Assembly: GCA_951812755.1 (NCBI GenBank)
Contig: OX638329.1
Location: 3,728,522-3,792,521, forward strand
DNA length: 64,000 bases
Direction of reading: 5' to 3'
From: an uncultured Latescibacterota bacterium
Lineage (GTDB): Bacteria; Latescibacterota; UBA2968
Shown: positions 44,401 through 53,579 of the stretch, piece after piece
Numbering within the stretch: position 1 is the stretch's first letter
How the letters are laid out: each line of letters begins with the position of its first letter
Notes under the pieces: generated by a model
Seen by the model: only the letters and a program-made list of their open reading frames with translations
Told to the model about the DNA's origin: nothing
Databases searched by the model: none
Translations under genes and position numbers: made by a program

Positions 44401-45021
44401 ATCAGAAAGATCTGTCTTCTGAATAGGGGGCCTGTCATCCTCGGCTTCTATCTCCCTGACCTCCACATCATCGATATAGAACCGCTCAGCCAGTCCGCCG
44501 AGTTGATCAAACTGAATGCGTCCCGAAGTGGTCCCGAACTCTGTGCGGAATATAACCGTAGATTTCCGCCAACTCCTCCCCACGCTCAAATCGAATAACT
44601 CGCTGTGGGTGTTGGCACGCACCTGCATGCGAACTGTATCCTTTGGGAACCGACTGTCCATCCTCAACCAGACGCTTACCTCATACGCTACATCTGGCTC
44701 GAGATCAAAGTGCGGAGAACGCAGGTCCGTCCCCCGTCTGCCCATGCCCTTCTCAACGCAGAAGCTGTACCGACCTGAATGGGATTGGGTAGATAATTTA
44801 CTTGTAAGCAGGAAATCGTCTGAATCCACATCCAATTCCCACCCATCGGGCATACCGCCGGTATCGGCCTCAAATCCCCCATTGGGTACCACATTGGGTT
44901 GCATCATCTCCAGTACCTCCTTCATCTGGCCAGAACACGCCCACACCGCTCCAAGCATCACCCCTAACACTAACAACGCGTATAGATGCCCAACAGCGCG
45001 GGTCACAATGCCGAATTTCAT
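41422..45021 (-). CDS. Exported heparinase II/III-family protein with two carbohydrate-binding modules
   Basis: 1199 residues. The start overlaps the stop of the upstream gene by 4 bp. Leader GHLYALLVLGVMLGAVWACS has a lipobox-like AC, so it may be a lipoprotein. Next a CBM4/9-like module (VVPNGGFEADTGGMPDGWEL), then two CP/CxxC pairs (GRHCPVDAK, EMKCPECDRIYRN), the alpha/alpha toroid (GAGWLGKAYALTGDVRYARR, NRGAIHNRNVMAIGSAINDR), a beta-sandwich (SRNPLAHNSITADDTDQWGR) and a C-terminal CBM (TANGGFEVNYKTHDE, VWIDDVQLEEGG). It probably depolymerises an acidic polysaccharide outside the cytoplasm, feeding the intracellular enzymes nearby. Confidence 0.8.
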   Translation of the reverse strand: MKFGIVTRAVGHLYALLVLGVMLGAVWACSGQMKEVLEMMQPNVVPNGGFEADTGGMPDGWELDVDSDDFLLTSKLSTQSHSGRYSFCVEKGMGRRGTDLRSPHFDLEPDVAYEVSVWLRMDSRFPKDTVRMQVRANTHSELFDLSVGRSWRKSTVIFRTEFGTTSGRIQFDQLGGLAERFYIDDVEVREIEAEDDRPPIQKTDLSDFVFPEHRPRLEHTSEDIEEIKRSMQGRDIHEHAWVENADPWLEKQLHFFEEGYDFKKYWTIGRHCPVDAKLLEPIIHPDGTTEMKCPECDRIYRNEEHRACARAMYNEQMARGAGWLGKAYALTGDVRYARRAAEILVGFAGRYKQWGGGGHAVLYMLRESNGFLIPCTTAYDYIYDSGVLSAEDHRKIEEDFFRVAGEYYSNHADTNGRMNNRGAIHNRNVMAIGSAINDRGFVDQALNSPHSGFHTLAARIFDPDGLAWEGFGYHTYTLVGLSPIAEMAYRIGINVYGDPAYRKVFEAPLQVFLPGEVDPESRHSLLDVYEIACRRFAELGEAIEFPFDKEDRVKVIPSSSFNFKHFGYGVLRSGEGEDQIYLSMSYGKEAMFMGHAPALKFALVLYANHRLLTPRGMPSGYGHPLTGGWSRNPLAHNSITADDTDQWGRTEGKLIAFEAAPRVKLMRAVDNGAYGDIALDRTLFLTDGYAVDLSGVYAESGRHRYDLCYRSFGELSCPLPFEGREEPLGVGYGYQYLTDVRSKRTDETWSADWRQAEDSAVRLTVVGGPETEVIACTSPSNTDRDDDVNALIARRSAQRTVFAAVWEPYREKPFLSQIVSLPVEDNGGKVRESEGVGIEVVREGEGEAECFLASYKSGLKRYGDIELDGKMAAGRWGNSGEEPAYVYLVNGVLLRRGSHSVEASAPASIYVERLAGDRLLVKTGDNGTGRMAIEGRLSDEVRVERDGEEVETEVGDEVVFEVAAQASYELSGVLEWERVRLEAQVGAAEADLEERATEPENEAEMPLAEYGPLAGKNKTANGGFEVNYKTHDEVEDPWECWNSYYWAKFRPAYHYDSEVVHSGTYSLKIPRENWANEATRDGWIEQKVSSSGANKTYTLSAWVKSSLNPTRVRLCIYGWNPAWGRDFDGGVSPRFEVGTEWQRISWTRSFGPEIADVYVMVKREHQVLGGDVWIDDVQLEEGGEATAFALDAWTEAAQR

Positions 45022-46184
45022 TTTTTTTCTCTCCGCATATCCAGCCTGGATGCCTCCGGTCGGTACCGGTACTCTTTTTCCAGATCTTTCGGAAGTTCCA
45101 CCCCCAACCCAGGCGTTGTTGGAGGATAAACCATCCCGTCTTCAATCCGCGGTTTTTCCACAAATAGCGCATCTGTGAGCGGAAAATGCCAGGTCGGATA
45201 CTCGGCAAGTACAGTATTGGGCGTGACAAACGCCCATGCCAGGTTGGCTGCGACTGTGATCGAAGTTCCCCAGGCATGGGGTGCCACTTTCACACCATAG
45301 GCGTCGGCCATCGCAGCCACCTTTATGCACTCTAAGATGCCCCCTGCTTGGCACGCATCCGGCTGGGCCACATCCAGTGCCTGCCGCTCGAAAAAATGTT
45401 TGAACTCATACCGCATACACGAACTTTCGCCGCCCGAAATGGGAATACAGGTATTCCGGCGGACATGGGCGTAGCCCTCGTAGTCCGCTGCAAAACAAGG
45501 CTCCTCCAGCCAGAACAGATCGTAAGGCTCTAAAGCCTTCGCTACCCGCACCGCATCCGCCGCTGTCCACGGATCCGGGTTGTGTCCCATCACCGCGTCC
45601 GCCATCAACTTCACCTCCGGTCCCAGCACTTCTCGGCACGCGGCCACCCGTTCCAGATCGTGTTCCCGGTTCACGCCAATCCGCATCTTTACAGCCCGAA
45701 ATCCTGCCTCCCAGTGCGCCTTCATCTCTGCTTTCAGATCCTCCAGGGGCTGCTCCAGGCCCCCGCTGGCGTAAATCGGGAGCTTCTCATGGCACAGCCC
45801 TCCCAGCAGGCGGTACGCCGGCACGCAGGCCGCTTTTCCCGCAATATCCCACAGGGCGTTCTCCACCGCACTGGCCGCTGCCACCGCCAGCCCGGACCGC
45901 CCCCAGTACAGGATGCGGCGGTACATCATCTCGTAACACCCGGCCACGTCCCGTGGGTCTTTGCCCTGGAGAAACTGCCCGAACAGACGAAACAACTCGG
46001 CCGTGGCCTCACCCGCGGCAAACCCCGGCCCGTAGCAATCTCCCAGGCCGGTGATGGATTCGTCGGTATGTACCCGCACCAGTGCACAGTTTACGCTGGT
46101 GGCTTCACCCCCCGACCATCTCAAAGGATGCTCTTCCGGCATATCAACCGTGAGCAGGATGGGTTCCACCTCGGTGATCTTCAT
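45018..46184 (-). CDS. Mandelate racemase/muconate lactonizing enzyme-family dehydratase
   Basis: 388 residues, GGAG upstream. Enolase-superfamily features: the lysine in RAVKMRIGVN, metal ligands in LMADAVMGHNPD, FWLEEPCF and PISGGESSCM, and the aspartate/histidine pair of the mandelate-racemase subgroup in DVAQPDACQAGGI and KVAPHAWGT. Such enzymes typically dehydrate sugar acids, for example uronate or aldonate derivatives, which fits products of the lyases. The stop overlaps the start of the exported heparinase gene. Confidence 0.9.
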   Translation of the reverse strand: MKITEVEPILLTVDMPEEHPLRWSGGEATSVNCALVRVHTDESITGLGDCYGPGFAAGEATAELFRLFGQFLQGKDPRDVAGCYEMMYRRILYWGRSGLAVAAASAVENALWDIAGKAACVPAYRLLGGLCHEKLPIYASGGLEQPLEDLKAEMKAHWEAGFRAVKMRIGVNREHDLERVAACREVLGPEVKLMADAVMGHNPDPWTAADAVRVAKALEPYDLFWLEEPCFAADYEGYAHVRRNTCIPISGGESSCMRYEFKHFFERQALDVAQPDACQAGGILECIKVAAMADAYGVKVAPHAWGTSITVAANLAWAFVTPNTVLAEYPTWHFPLTDALFVEKPRIEDGMVYPPTTPGLGVELPKDLEKEYRYRPEASRLDMRREKK

Positions 46185-46213
46185 CGGTCATTTCTCCTAT
46201 TTGACGCAGGTTT

Positions 46214-47509
46214 CTAACTTTCCGCATGGAGAACAACAGCACCGGCAAACAGATCTTCAAGCCCCGGCATCAATGGTCCTGACCACACACTGGGCAGATA
46301 GCTACTGGTCTCGTACCCACCGCGCTTCATCTCCTCTGTATCGGGGGTATAGCCGATGCAGCCGTTCGTATATCCCATAAGGATCGCCTGCGCCGGTGCA
46401 ACCGCCTCCTCAACCGTCTTCGCCAGGCCACAGAGTGGCTCCACATCCAGACCGATCAGAGCCATATCCCGATTCAACCACAGCGTCTGAATCCGAAACG
46501 CCACCTCATCGGGAATCGCTTCCCCCGTACCCAGGCGCGCCAGACCCGCTTCCGCATACTGCTGCAGGAGTCCGCCTTCGCCCTTCAAAGACTCGAGTTG
46601 TTCGCGAGTGGTATATTGCTTCTCGCAGGGAGCCTGTACAGTATTAATCTTCCCTTGCAGCATCAGATTATCTACCGGACGGAGATGCGTTCCCGTGAGG
46701 ACCGCCAGAGTCTCCGCCATCAACTCGTCGCCAATCTCGGCGAGTTCAGCGTGCTTCATCACCCGCCAGTGGTCCCCCTCTGCTACATGTCGGGGGCGCG
46801 CATCCGCACCCGCACCTTGCAGGAAAAACGGGATCACATCCGGACCAAACACATTGGAAAACGCCGCACGCCACGCCCCCGGCCAATCTGCGGTGATCAA
46901 ATGTTGCGCACCCGTAGCAACGGGATGGCACGATACCTTGATGCCCACCGCCGCCGCTTCTCCCGTGGCCTTTCTCAAAAGCAGAAGTTGCATCCGGTCA
47001 TCTACCGGACCATCTGGATTCGGCGCATTCACAACCCGACCATCCCGCTCCGGACGCCGGTTCATCGGCAAGCGCGTCTTCCCCTCTCCATACCAGAGGC
47101 TCCCTTCCACCAGATTGTCCGCAGCCTCGCGGGCAGCCTCCAGCACCTGCGCGTAGAGTTGCTCCCTGTACTCCGCTACAGTTCGCGAAAAAAAATCTCT
47201 CCAGTACAGAGAAGAACTCGGCATCTTCGGACCCCCGTGGGTATGCGAGGCATTGAGCATCACACTCTCCGCCGGACAGCCAATCGCCTTTCCAACCTGC
47301 TCCAGAAAGCCCGGCACACTCCCGTCATTTGGAAATGTGCAGATATCCGCAGCGCCCACCAGTGCGCGCCGGCCTCCCTCTTCCATCACAATCGCTGTAA
47401 ACGTCAGGGGATCGTTCACCCCATCGTTCGTATCTCGCCTTGCCGCGTACCCGTGCATATAAGTGTAAAGCGGCGGGGTGATCTCCCTGCGACCGATACC
47501 AAAACGCAT
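46214..47509 (-). CDS. Neutral ceramidase-like protein, copy 1
   Basis: 431 residues from the ATG at 47509, with AAGGAG upstream. It matches the N-terminal domain of the neutral/alkaline ceramidase family: GIGRREITPPLYTYMHGYAA, LNASHTHGGPKM and SCHPVATGAQHLITADWPGA with QGAGADARPR, that is the zinc-binding histidines. It lacks the C-terminal domain of true ceramidases and has no signal peptide, so a different amide substrate is possible. A paralog follows directly upstream in transcription order. Confidence 0.8.
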   Translation of the reverse strand: MRFGIGRREITPPLYTYMHGYAARRDTNDGVNDPLTFTAIVMEEGGRRALVGAADICTFPNDGSVPGFLEQVGKAIGCPAESVMLNASHTHGGPKMPSSSLYWRDFFSRTVAEYREQLYAQVLEAAREAADNLVEGSLWYGEGKTRLPMNRRPERDGRVVNAPNPDGPVDDRMQLLLLRKATGEAAAVGIKVSCHPVATGAQHLITADWPGAWRAAFSNVFGPDVIPFFLQGAGADARPRHVAEGDHWRVMKHAELAEIGDELMAETLAVLTGTHLRPVDNLMLQGKINTVQAPCEKQYTTREQLESLKGEGGLLQQYAEAGLARLGTGEAIPDEVAFRIQTLWLNRDMALIGLDVEPLCGLAKTVEEAVAPAQAILMGYTNGCIGYTPDTEEMKRGGYETSSYLPSVWSGPLMPGLEDLFAGAVVLHAES

Positions 47510-47540
47510 GGCATTTTCTCCTTGTGTATTGAGAGACAAT

Positions 47541-48788
47541 TCATTTCACAACAGCGTCAGCCAGGAACTTCTCAAGGCCAGGTTCGGGAGGCCCCGACCA
47601 TCCCCTGAAAAGATAGGTAACGATCTCCGTGCCACCGCCGCGTTCTGTCTCCTTTCCGTCCATTGCATAGCCAATACAGCCGTTCGTATATCCCAGGAAC
47701 AACGCCTGTCTGGGAGCAACGGAATTCTCTATGGCCCGGCCCAGAGCGTGGAGTGGCTCGGCGTCGAGGCCGATCAGGGCGAAATCTCGGTTCAACCAGA
47801 GAGTCTGAACGTGAAATTCCGCACGATCCGGAACTTCCTCTCCCGCATCGAGATGCTGCAGGCATTTCTCCGCATAAGAACCAAATCTTCCACCCCGTTC
47901 CCTGAGCAATTCGAGTTCCTCGCGCGTGGTATAAAGCCTCTGGCAGGGCGCCTCAACCCGATTGATCTTGCCCGCAAGCCTCAGATTGTCGATCTGTTTG
48001 AAGTCCGCCTCCAGGAGGATCTTCAGCATCTCCCTCAAAAGTTCCTGCCCCATGCCGGGAAGTTCGGTGTGCTTCATCGCCCGCCAGTGATCCCCTTCAG
48101 CTACATGTCGGGGCCGTATATCTCCGCCCGCTCCCTGCATGAAAAACGGCGTCACATCCGGACCAAACGCTTTTGAGAAGGCAGTTCTCCAGGCCCCGGG
48201 ATACTCCGCTGTCAGCAGGTGCTGTGCCCCCGTAGCAACCGGATGACACGCCACGGACATCCCGAGTGCAGCGATCTCTCCCGTTGGTTTTCTGAAGACC
48301 AGGAGCCGCATGCGATCATCTACGGTACCCCCCGGATTGGGCGCATTCACGACCTGACCATCTCGCTCCGGGCGGCGGTTCATCGGCAAGCTCGTCTTGC
48401 CTTCGCCGTACCACAACGTCCCTTCACTCGCATTCTCCGAAGCCTCCTGAACAGCTTCAAGGACCTTTTCGTACAACCACTCCCTATATCGCTCGTCCGA
48501 CACCGTCGCGGTCCCGTGAGAGTGCGAGCAGTTCAGCATGATATGGTCTCTCGGACATCCGACGATCTCTCCGAGTTGATCCATAAAGCCGGACAACTCA
48601 TCAAGCCTCGGAAATGTGCCCAGATCCGCAGCGCCCAACAACGCACGGCGGTTCCCCTCTTCCAACACAATCGCTGTGAACGTCAACGGGTCGTTGACGT
48701 CTTCGCAGAGATCTACCCGCGCACCATACCCATACATTCTTGTGCGAAACGGTGGAACGATATCCCGACAGGCAATTCCAAAACGCAT
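47541..48788 (-). CDS. Neutral ceramidase-like protein, copy 2
   Basis: 415 residues from the ATG at 48788 (GGAGGAG upstream). Closely related to copy 1: GIACRDIVPPFRTRMYGYGA, LNCSHSHGTATVS, ACHPVATGAQHLLTAEYPGA, QGAGGDIRPRHVAEGDHWRA. A stretch around the first histidine motif is shorter than in copy 1. The two genes are 31 bp apart and clearly arose by tandem duplication. Confidence 0.8.
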   Translation of the reverse strand: MRFGIACRDIVPPFRTRMYGYGARVDLCEDVNDPLTFTAIVLEEGNRRALLGAADLGTFPRLDELSGFMDQLGEIVGCPRDHIMLNCSHSHGTATVSDERYREWLYEKVLEAVQEASENASEGTLWYGEGKTSLPMNRRPERDGQVVNAPNPGGTVDDRMRLLVFRKPTGEIAALGMSVACHPVATGAQHLLTAEYPGAWRTAFSKAFGPDVTPFFMQGAGGDIRPRHVAEGDHWRAMKHTELPGMGQELLREMLKILLEADFKQIDNLRLAGKINRVEAPCQRLYTTREELELLRERGGRFGSYAEKCLQHLDAGEEVPDRAEFHVQTLWLNRDFALIGLDAEPLHALGRAIENSVAPRQALFLGYTNGCIGYAMDGKETERGGGTEIVTYLFRGWSGPPEPGLEKFLADAVVK

Positions 48789-48841
48789 TTCGATCTCCTC
48801 CTGCAAAAAATCCTGCGAGCGACGTAAAGCAGAATGGACTC

Positions 48842-51800
48842 TTATTTGTCCGTGAAATCCTGTGGCGTCAAAACCATCTTTGCGGAAGGATGAGAACGGT
48901 TGCCCCAGTTATCAACCGCCACAACGCAGTAATAATACTTCGGGTGCGTTATGCCTACATCCACAAAACCCGGCTCCCGCGAACTTCCGATCAAATTCTC
49001 CTGGGTGGGTGTCACATCCACTGCCGTACTGCGGTAGATACTGTAGTAACGAATCCCCTGCGGCGCAGTCGAAGCGTTCCAGACCAGTTTCACATACGGC
49101 ACTGCAGGATCAGACGGATCGGGCTTTTCGGCTGGTTTCAAGACGGCCTTTTCAATCCGAATCTCGGACGGCGTTGAAGGCGGTTCCATCGGCGTGTTGC
49201 CCTTTTCTCTCGGCCTGAAGTCAAGATCGTTGGTCACCAGAATCTTGTCCAGAGCGATATCAACTGCCGAAGTAGCAAACCGCAGTGCCACATTCCCGGC
49301 AGATAGCATCGCCAGACCGCCTTTCAGTTCCACCCAGTGCCAGACCGGTTTTTCAACGTCCAAATCGCCGGCGGCTACACCGCTTACTTCGATGCTGAAA
49401 CTGCCGCGTGCGCTTTTTGACAGAGATCGAACGCGGCCAAAAATCCTGTACGAATGGTAGAAAGGAATCGAAATCTGAAGTTTCCCAACTCCCCGCAACC
49501 CTTTCCGAAGACGGTCCCGGTAGAGCAGGTCTGGATCCGTGATCGCCAGGGCATAGCCATTCCCGGCCCCTTCGGGATCGAAAACCGGCGTCAGAGGCTG
49601 CTCGAACTCCGCGGTCTCGGCCTCGTAGAAATGGCGCACAGTGCGGCCGGGTCCCACGACCACCTCGTTGGAAAACAGGCGGCTCTCCAGCCCGGAGTGC
49701 TCCACGGAGGTCAGGACATAGAAGCCCTCTTCCTCTCCTCGAGACAGTTCATAGCTCAACCCCTCTACTGTCTCCGAATGAAGCTTTTGATATCCCACAC
49801 CGCTCTGATCGGATCGGTAGATATTGAATCCCCAGATCTCTCTGTGGCGCAGCGGTCGGTCCCATACAAGGCGCTTCCCCTCACACCGCACGTTGACAGG
49901 CGGCTGTGGATAACGGGCCACCGCGATGTACACATCTCCCTTGTCGCGCATGCTGTGGGCAAGCATGGCCGATGCATAGATCACCTTGGTCCCGTCTGGA
50001 CTGCTCGTTTGGCCGGACCAAAAGATGTACCCCTTCCGCTCCGTGCCAAGCCTCTGCCCGTCGCGGTAGTCCTTCAACCGCTGTCCGTAGTCGTAGAAAT
50101 TCATCACAGCAATCGGCCACAACGCCCGGTGTTTCAGGTCGAAGAACAGAAGCGGTTGCGGGGCCAGTTCACCCCTTATGGACCCGAACTCCCAACTCTG
50201 GCTCCACTCGATATGCTCCATCCACGGATATGAGCCGATATACGTCACCTCCCCCGTCTCAATGTTCTCCACAGCCAGCGTATTGACCTTGGATGCATCC
50301 ATCCGGTAGCGCAGGGACCCATCCATCGCCTTGTGCCCGCCAACTAAGGCCTCTGCCCGCTGCACAACCGACCCGTCTTCCAGCCTCATGCCCTGCAGTT
50401 TCTCGAATCCGCCCGTCACGTATAGCGGTCCCCTATAATCGTTCCTGGAAATCGGCAGTGCCCAGACCTGCCCGGGGTTAATACTGTTCTCCGGAGTCTT
50501 GAGAATCTGATTGTGCAGTGGAAGCCAGTTGAGGACGTAGCCGACGTACCAACCGCCGTCCCACCCCTTGCACCAGAATGGCTCGTTGAGGTAATCCTTC
50601 TCCGGATCGGCCGAGTAGGTCTTCACCCTGACCTCGCGGAAATCTCTCCCACTGACATCGGACAGACCGATGGTGCGCTTGTCGTTTGAGACCCAGACCA
50701 GCGTCTCATTCGGCGCACCCTGTCGCTCCAGCATTGGGCTCTTTACGGAGGGCAGCAAAGCCAGAGTCCAGCCGTCCCGCGTGGGAAACTCGACGCGCAT
50801 TTCGTCGCGCGTGATCAAGTTGCGCAGGGTCACGGCTTCGGAGGTGGTCTCCACTTCCACCCAGTCATCGGGATCGGTTCCCTGCTTCTGTAACCACGCG
50901 GGGAGCCACGGCGTGCCGCCGCGCTTGCGCTTGTAGCCCGTAAACCGGGCAGACCCGTCCGTCCTCAAGACAATTCCGGGGTTGGACACAAAAACGTACT
51001 TGCCGCTGTCGCTGAAATACGATACCCCGGGGTATTGCAGGTGCGACCTCCGGCCCTGCGTAATCAGCCAGAGCTCCGCCCCGGTATAAGTATCGGTGAA
51101 GATCGCAAACCCGGGCCGATTAAAGTCGGCCGATTCCCGCAGCCCAGTCAACCCGTGAGTACGGTCCACCGGCAGATTCTGCGCCCAGCGCCGCTTCAGT
51201 TCTGTGTCCCCAAGCCAGCTGAGGGAGATCGTCTTGATCTCAATCAGCTTTGACTTCCGATCTTGTCCCTCCAGACCGGCCCTGGCCTCTCGTGCCTGCA
51301 GACCGAGGGGCACGCTCTCCAATTTCCCACCGTCTTCGACGAAAAACGGCAACTCCACGGTCTTGAAGCCCTTCGAAACACCGACCGGAATCCGGAAAAG
51401 TCCGTAAGCAGGTGAGATGAAGTTCGTATCCGTTACATCGTAATCCAGCGCGTCGGCAAACAGCCTGGCCTCATTCGAATTCGTGCGTATCACCACCTGC
51501 AGCAGATAATGGCCGGGGAGCAATTTCACCTCCTGTACCAGACGGGTGGATATCTCGTATTTCAACGTGCCAACCTGTCGCCCCGCATCATACGTGAAAT
51601 CGCCTTCTACCTCCCATCCCCGCGGTCCCTCCCCCTCCAGCATCGACAGGTCCGCGTTGACCAGATAAGCGTCGCGTTGAACTGTCACTGTCTTCTCTCC
51701 CTTATGCTGAGCACCATCTGCAATGCAGTTATGCGCCGTCAGAATTACTGCTGCAATAAATAAAGTCGCACCCAGGCGATAAGAACCGAAAACGCCGATC

Positions 51801-51874
51801 TGTCGCCCACCTGTTATCCACTTTAAAGGCAACCCCAATGCACTCTGACTCATCCGAGCAACTCCGCGCTTCAT
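48842..51874 (-). CDS. Large exported beta-propeller and FN3-type protein
   Basis: 1010 residues; the ATG overlaps the stop of the upstream gene (GTATGA). A hydrophobic leader lies at about 30-50 (LGATLFIAAVILTAHNCIAD). A sandwich domain follows, then a long WD40/TolB-like region (YPGVSYFSDSGKYVFVSNPG, GQTSSPDGTKVIYASAMLAH) similar to oligogalacturonate-lyase-type propellers, then FN3-like parts (IYRSDQSGVGYQKLHSE, YSIYRSTAVDVTP). No catalytic motif was certain. It probably binds or processes oligosaccharides in the periplasm or outside. Confidence 0.7.
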   Translation of the reverse strand: MKRGVARMSQSALGLPLKWITGGRQIGVFGSYRLGATLFIAAVILTAHNCIADGAQHKGEKTVTVQRDAYLVNADLSMLEGEGPRGWEVEGDFTYDAGRQVGTLKYEISTRLVQEVKLLPGHYLLQVVIRTNSNEARLFADALDYDVTDTNFISPAYGLFRIPVGVSKGFKTVELPFFVEDGGKLESVPLGLQAREARAGLEGQDRKSKLIEIKTISLSWLGDTELKRRWAQNLPVDRTHGLTGLRESADFNRPGFAIFTDTYTGAELWLITQGRRSHLQYPGVSYFSDSGKYVFVSNPGIVLRTDGSARFTGYKRKRGGTPWLPAWLQKQGTDPDDWVEVETTSEAVTLRNLITRDEMRVEFPTRDGWTLALLPSVKSPMLERQGAPNETLVWVSNDKRTIGLSDVSGRDFREVRVKTYSADPEKDYLNEPFWCKGWDGGWYVGYVLNWLPLHNQILKTPENSINPGQVWALPISRNDYRGPLYVTGGFEKLQGMRLEDGSVVQRAEALVGGHKAMDGSLRYRMDASKVNTLAVENIETGEVTYIGSYPWMEHIEWSQSWEFGSIRGELAPQPLLFFDLKHRALWPIAVMNFYDYGQRLKDYRDGQRLGTERKGYIFWSGQTSSPDGTKVIYASAMLAHSMRDKGDVYIAVARYPQPPVNVRCEGKRLVWDRPLRHREIWGFNIYRSDQSGVGYQKLHSETVEGLSYELSRGEEEGFYVLTSVEHSGLESRLFSNEVVVGPGRTVRHFYEAETAEFEQPLTPVFDPEGAGNGYALAITDPDLLYRDRLRKGLRGVGKLQISIPFYHSYRIFGRVRSLSKSARGSFSIEVSGVAAGDLDVEKPVWHWVELKGGLAMLSAGNVALRFATSAVDIALDKILVTNDLDFRPREKGNTPMEPPSTPSEIRIEKAVLKPAEKPDPSDPAVPYVKLVWNASTAPQGIRYYSIYRSTAVDVTPTQENLIGSSREPGFVDVGITHPKYYYCVVAVDNWGNRSHPSAKMVLTPQDFTDK

Positions 51875-53577
51875 ACACTGCCATACATAATGCCAACCGA
51901 TATAGCCGTTTTCCGGGGCGGTATAGGCACAAGTGCGAGGTTCTCACCGTAGCGCCGGACCGTCTGCCACTCTGCACGCTCCCCGTCCAGCTTCACCTCA
52001 GCAAGAGATATCTCCGAGTCTTTCACTGGAACCGCAAGACACAGGGTACTGTGTGATCTTTCCCCCTCAAGCGCGAATTGCAGCCTGCATCCCTGCCAGG
52101 TCATCCCGTTGAACCGCCACGTATCGCGCGCTTCCCAGAACCCCAGCCACTCGTCGAAAGACCAGATTGGGAATCGTCTTTCATTCGCCTGGCGAAGCAG
52201 TTCTCGTCCTTGCGGCCGCGAAAACCTCACCCAGTTGCCGGGGTGGATACACACGCTATAAGGCGTGTGAAAGCGGGTCTCGATATCCGTGAAAATCCGG
52301 TCCAGCACACCGGCAAAGACCTGCGGCGATAGCCGATAGGAATATTCTGCGGTCCCGAACATAATATCATCTGCAAGCTGCGTGTGTTGCTGAAAGACAT
52401 TGAGCACCCGGCCATCCGGCCAGCAGAAACGCATCGGCATCGCCCCTCCAAACGCAGCATACGGCGCATCCTCCCGGCTGTATCCATACGTGCCCGAAAA
52501 GTAATTCCCATCCATACCCACACCCAGTTTCTCCATAACCTCGACCGGTTCCAGATACCCGGCCCAGGCTGTGCAGTGGTTCCTCAGGGATCGCGCAGGC
52601 GTATCGAACTGGTCTTGAAACATCCGGATCTGTCGCTCGAACTCTGTTAGACGTTCCGATATAGAGCATCCATCCAGCGGGCGAAGATTCGGATGTGGTC
52701 CCACATCGTGCTGGACGCGGTACCTCTCCACATCCGATGCCGTAGATTGGGTCCGGTCCGGAATAATATAGAGATTCATGCGCCCGCCTGCGGCTGCCAC
52801 ACACCCGAATTCCGCATCATTGCTCGCCACGTCCGCATTGTCTTCATCACCGGAGTAAAGGAGGATGCCAGGCGCCGTCCCCGGCAGATGTGACAGGAGC
52901 GGCACAGGCCCCGGCAAATAACGCCGCACCGTATCCACTAACAGCCTGGAAAGCAGATCGGCAAAGGGAACCCAGCCTGAGTCCAAAGGACCCATATCGC
53001 TCGCCATGCTGGACGGGCGGGCGCATCCTGTGCCCCCGGGAATCACCTCGGCGCGGTTCGGGTCGCCCTGCCGCAGCAACAGGACACAGAGAGCCAGATC
53101 AAACGCGAAAGCCACGATCCTCCCCCGCCCCACCGCTGTTTCTGTAATCCCGACAGTTTCCCCCTCATAGCGATCTGTATATGAAAGATAGCCCTGCACC
53201 TGAACCTCAGGTGCCTGCCTGTAATTCTTCGCACAGCCCACAATTGGAAATCGCTCTCCTGTCATGCCTGCAGCCGGGTACGCGGTAACGCGCAACCGCA
53301 ATGGCACATCCTTTTCCCCCTCATACACAAGCCCGGCTGCCTCGGCCAGAGGCCCCTCGGGAAGAAAGCAGATCACTGCCCCACCTCGGCGTGCGAAATC
53401 GACCAAGGGACGGCTACTTTGAGACGCAGGGCAAACCACCACTGGCACATCTTCGGGATCCAGCTCTGAAATATGGTCCGGTCTCACCATCTCGCACAGG
53501 ACCAATCCCCACGTCTTGAACATCTCTCCCAGATAGGCCGAAAGATCAGGTCCATCGGATAAAATGGCGACACGCAT
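51871..53577 (-). CDS. Polysaccharide deacetylase-like protein with GATase-like N-terminus
   Basis: 568 residues from the ATG at 53577, with GGAG seven bases upstream; the start lies two bases past the previous gene's stop. N-terminal glutamine-amidotransferase-like Rossmann part (VVVCPASQSSRPLVDFARRG, GRGRIVAFAFDLALCVLLL). From about residue 235 a NodB-like barrel (APGILLYSGDEDNADVASND, RSLRNHCTAWAGYLEPVEVM, GVGMDGNYFSGTYGY) with the metal-binding D/D/H set. Might deacetylate amino-sugar polymers. A signal peptide is lacking. Confidence 0.7.
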   Translation of the reverse strand: MRVAILSDGPDLSAYLGEMFKTWGLVLCEMVRPDHISELDPEDVPVVVCPASQSSRPLVDFARRGGAVICFLPEGPLAEAAGLVYEGEKDVPLRLRVTAYPAAGMTGERFPIVGCAKNYRQAPEVQVQGYLSYTDRYEGETVGITETAVGRGRIVAFAFDLALCVLLLRQGDPNRAEVIPGGTGCARPSSMASDMGPLDSGWVPFADLLSRLLVDTVRRYLPGPVPLLSHLPGTAPGILLYSGDEDNADVASNDAEFGCVAAAGGRMNLYIIPDRTQSTASDVERYRVQHDVGPHPNLRPLDGCSISERLTEFERQIRMFQDQFDTPARSLRNHCTAWAGYLEPVEVMEKLGVGMDGNYFSGTYGYSREDAPYAAFGGAMPMRFCWPDGRVLNVFQQHTQLADDIMFGTAEYSYRLSPQVFAGVLDRIFTDIETRFHTPYSVCIHPGNWVRFSRPQGRELLRQANERRFPIWSFDEWLGFWEARDTWRFNGMTWQGCRLQFALEGERSHSTLCLAVPVKDSEISLAEVKLDGERAEWQTVRRYGENLALVPIPPRKTAISVGIMYGSV

Positions 53578-53579
53578 GC

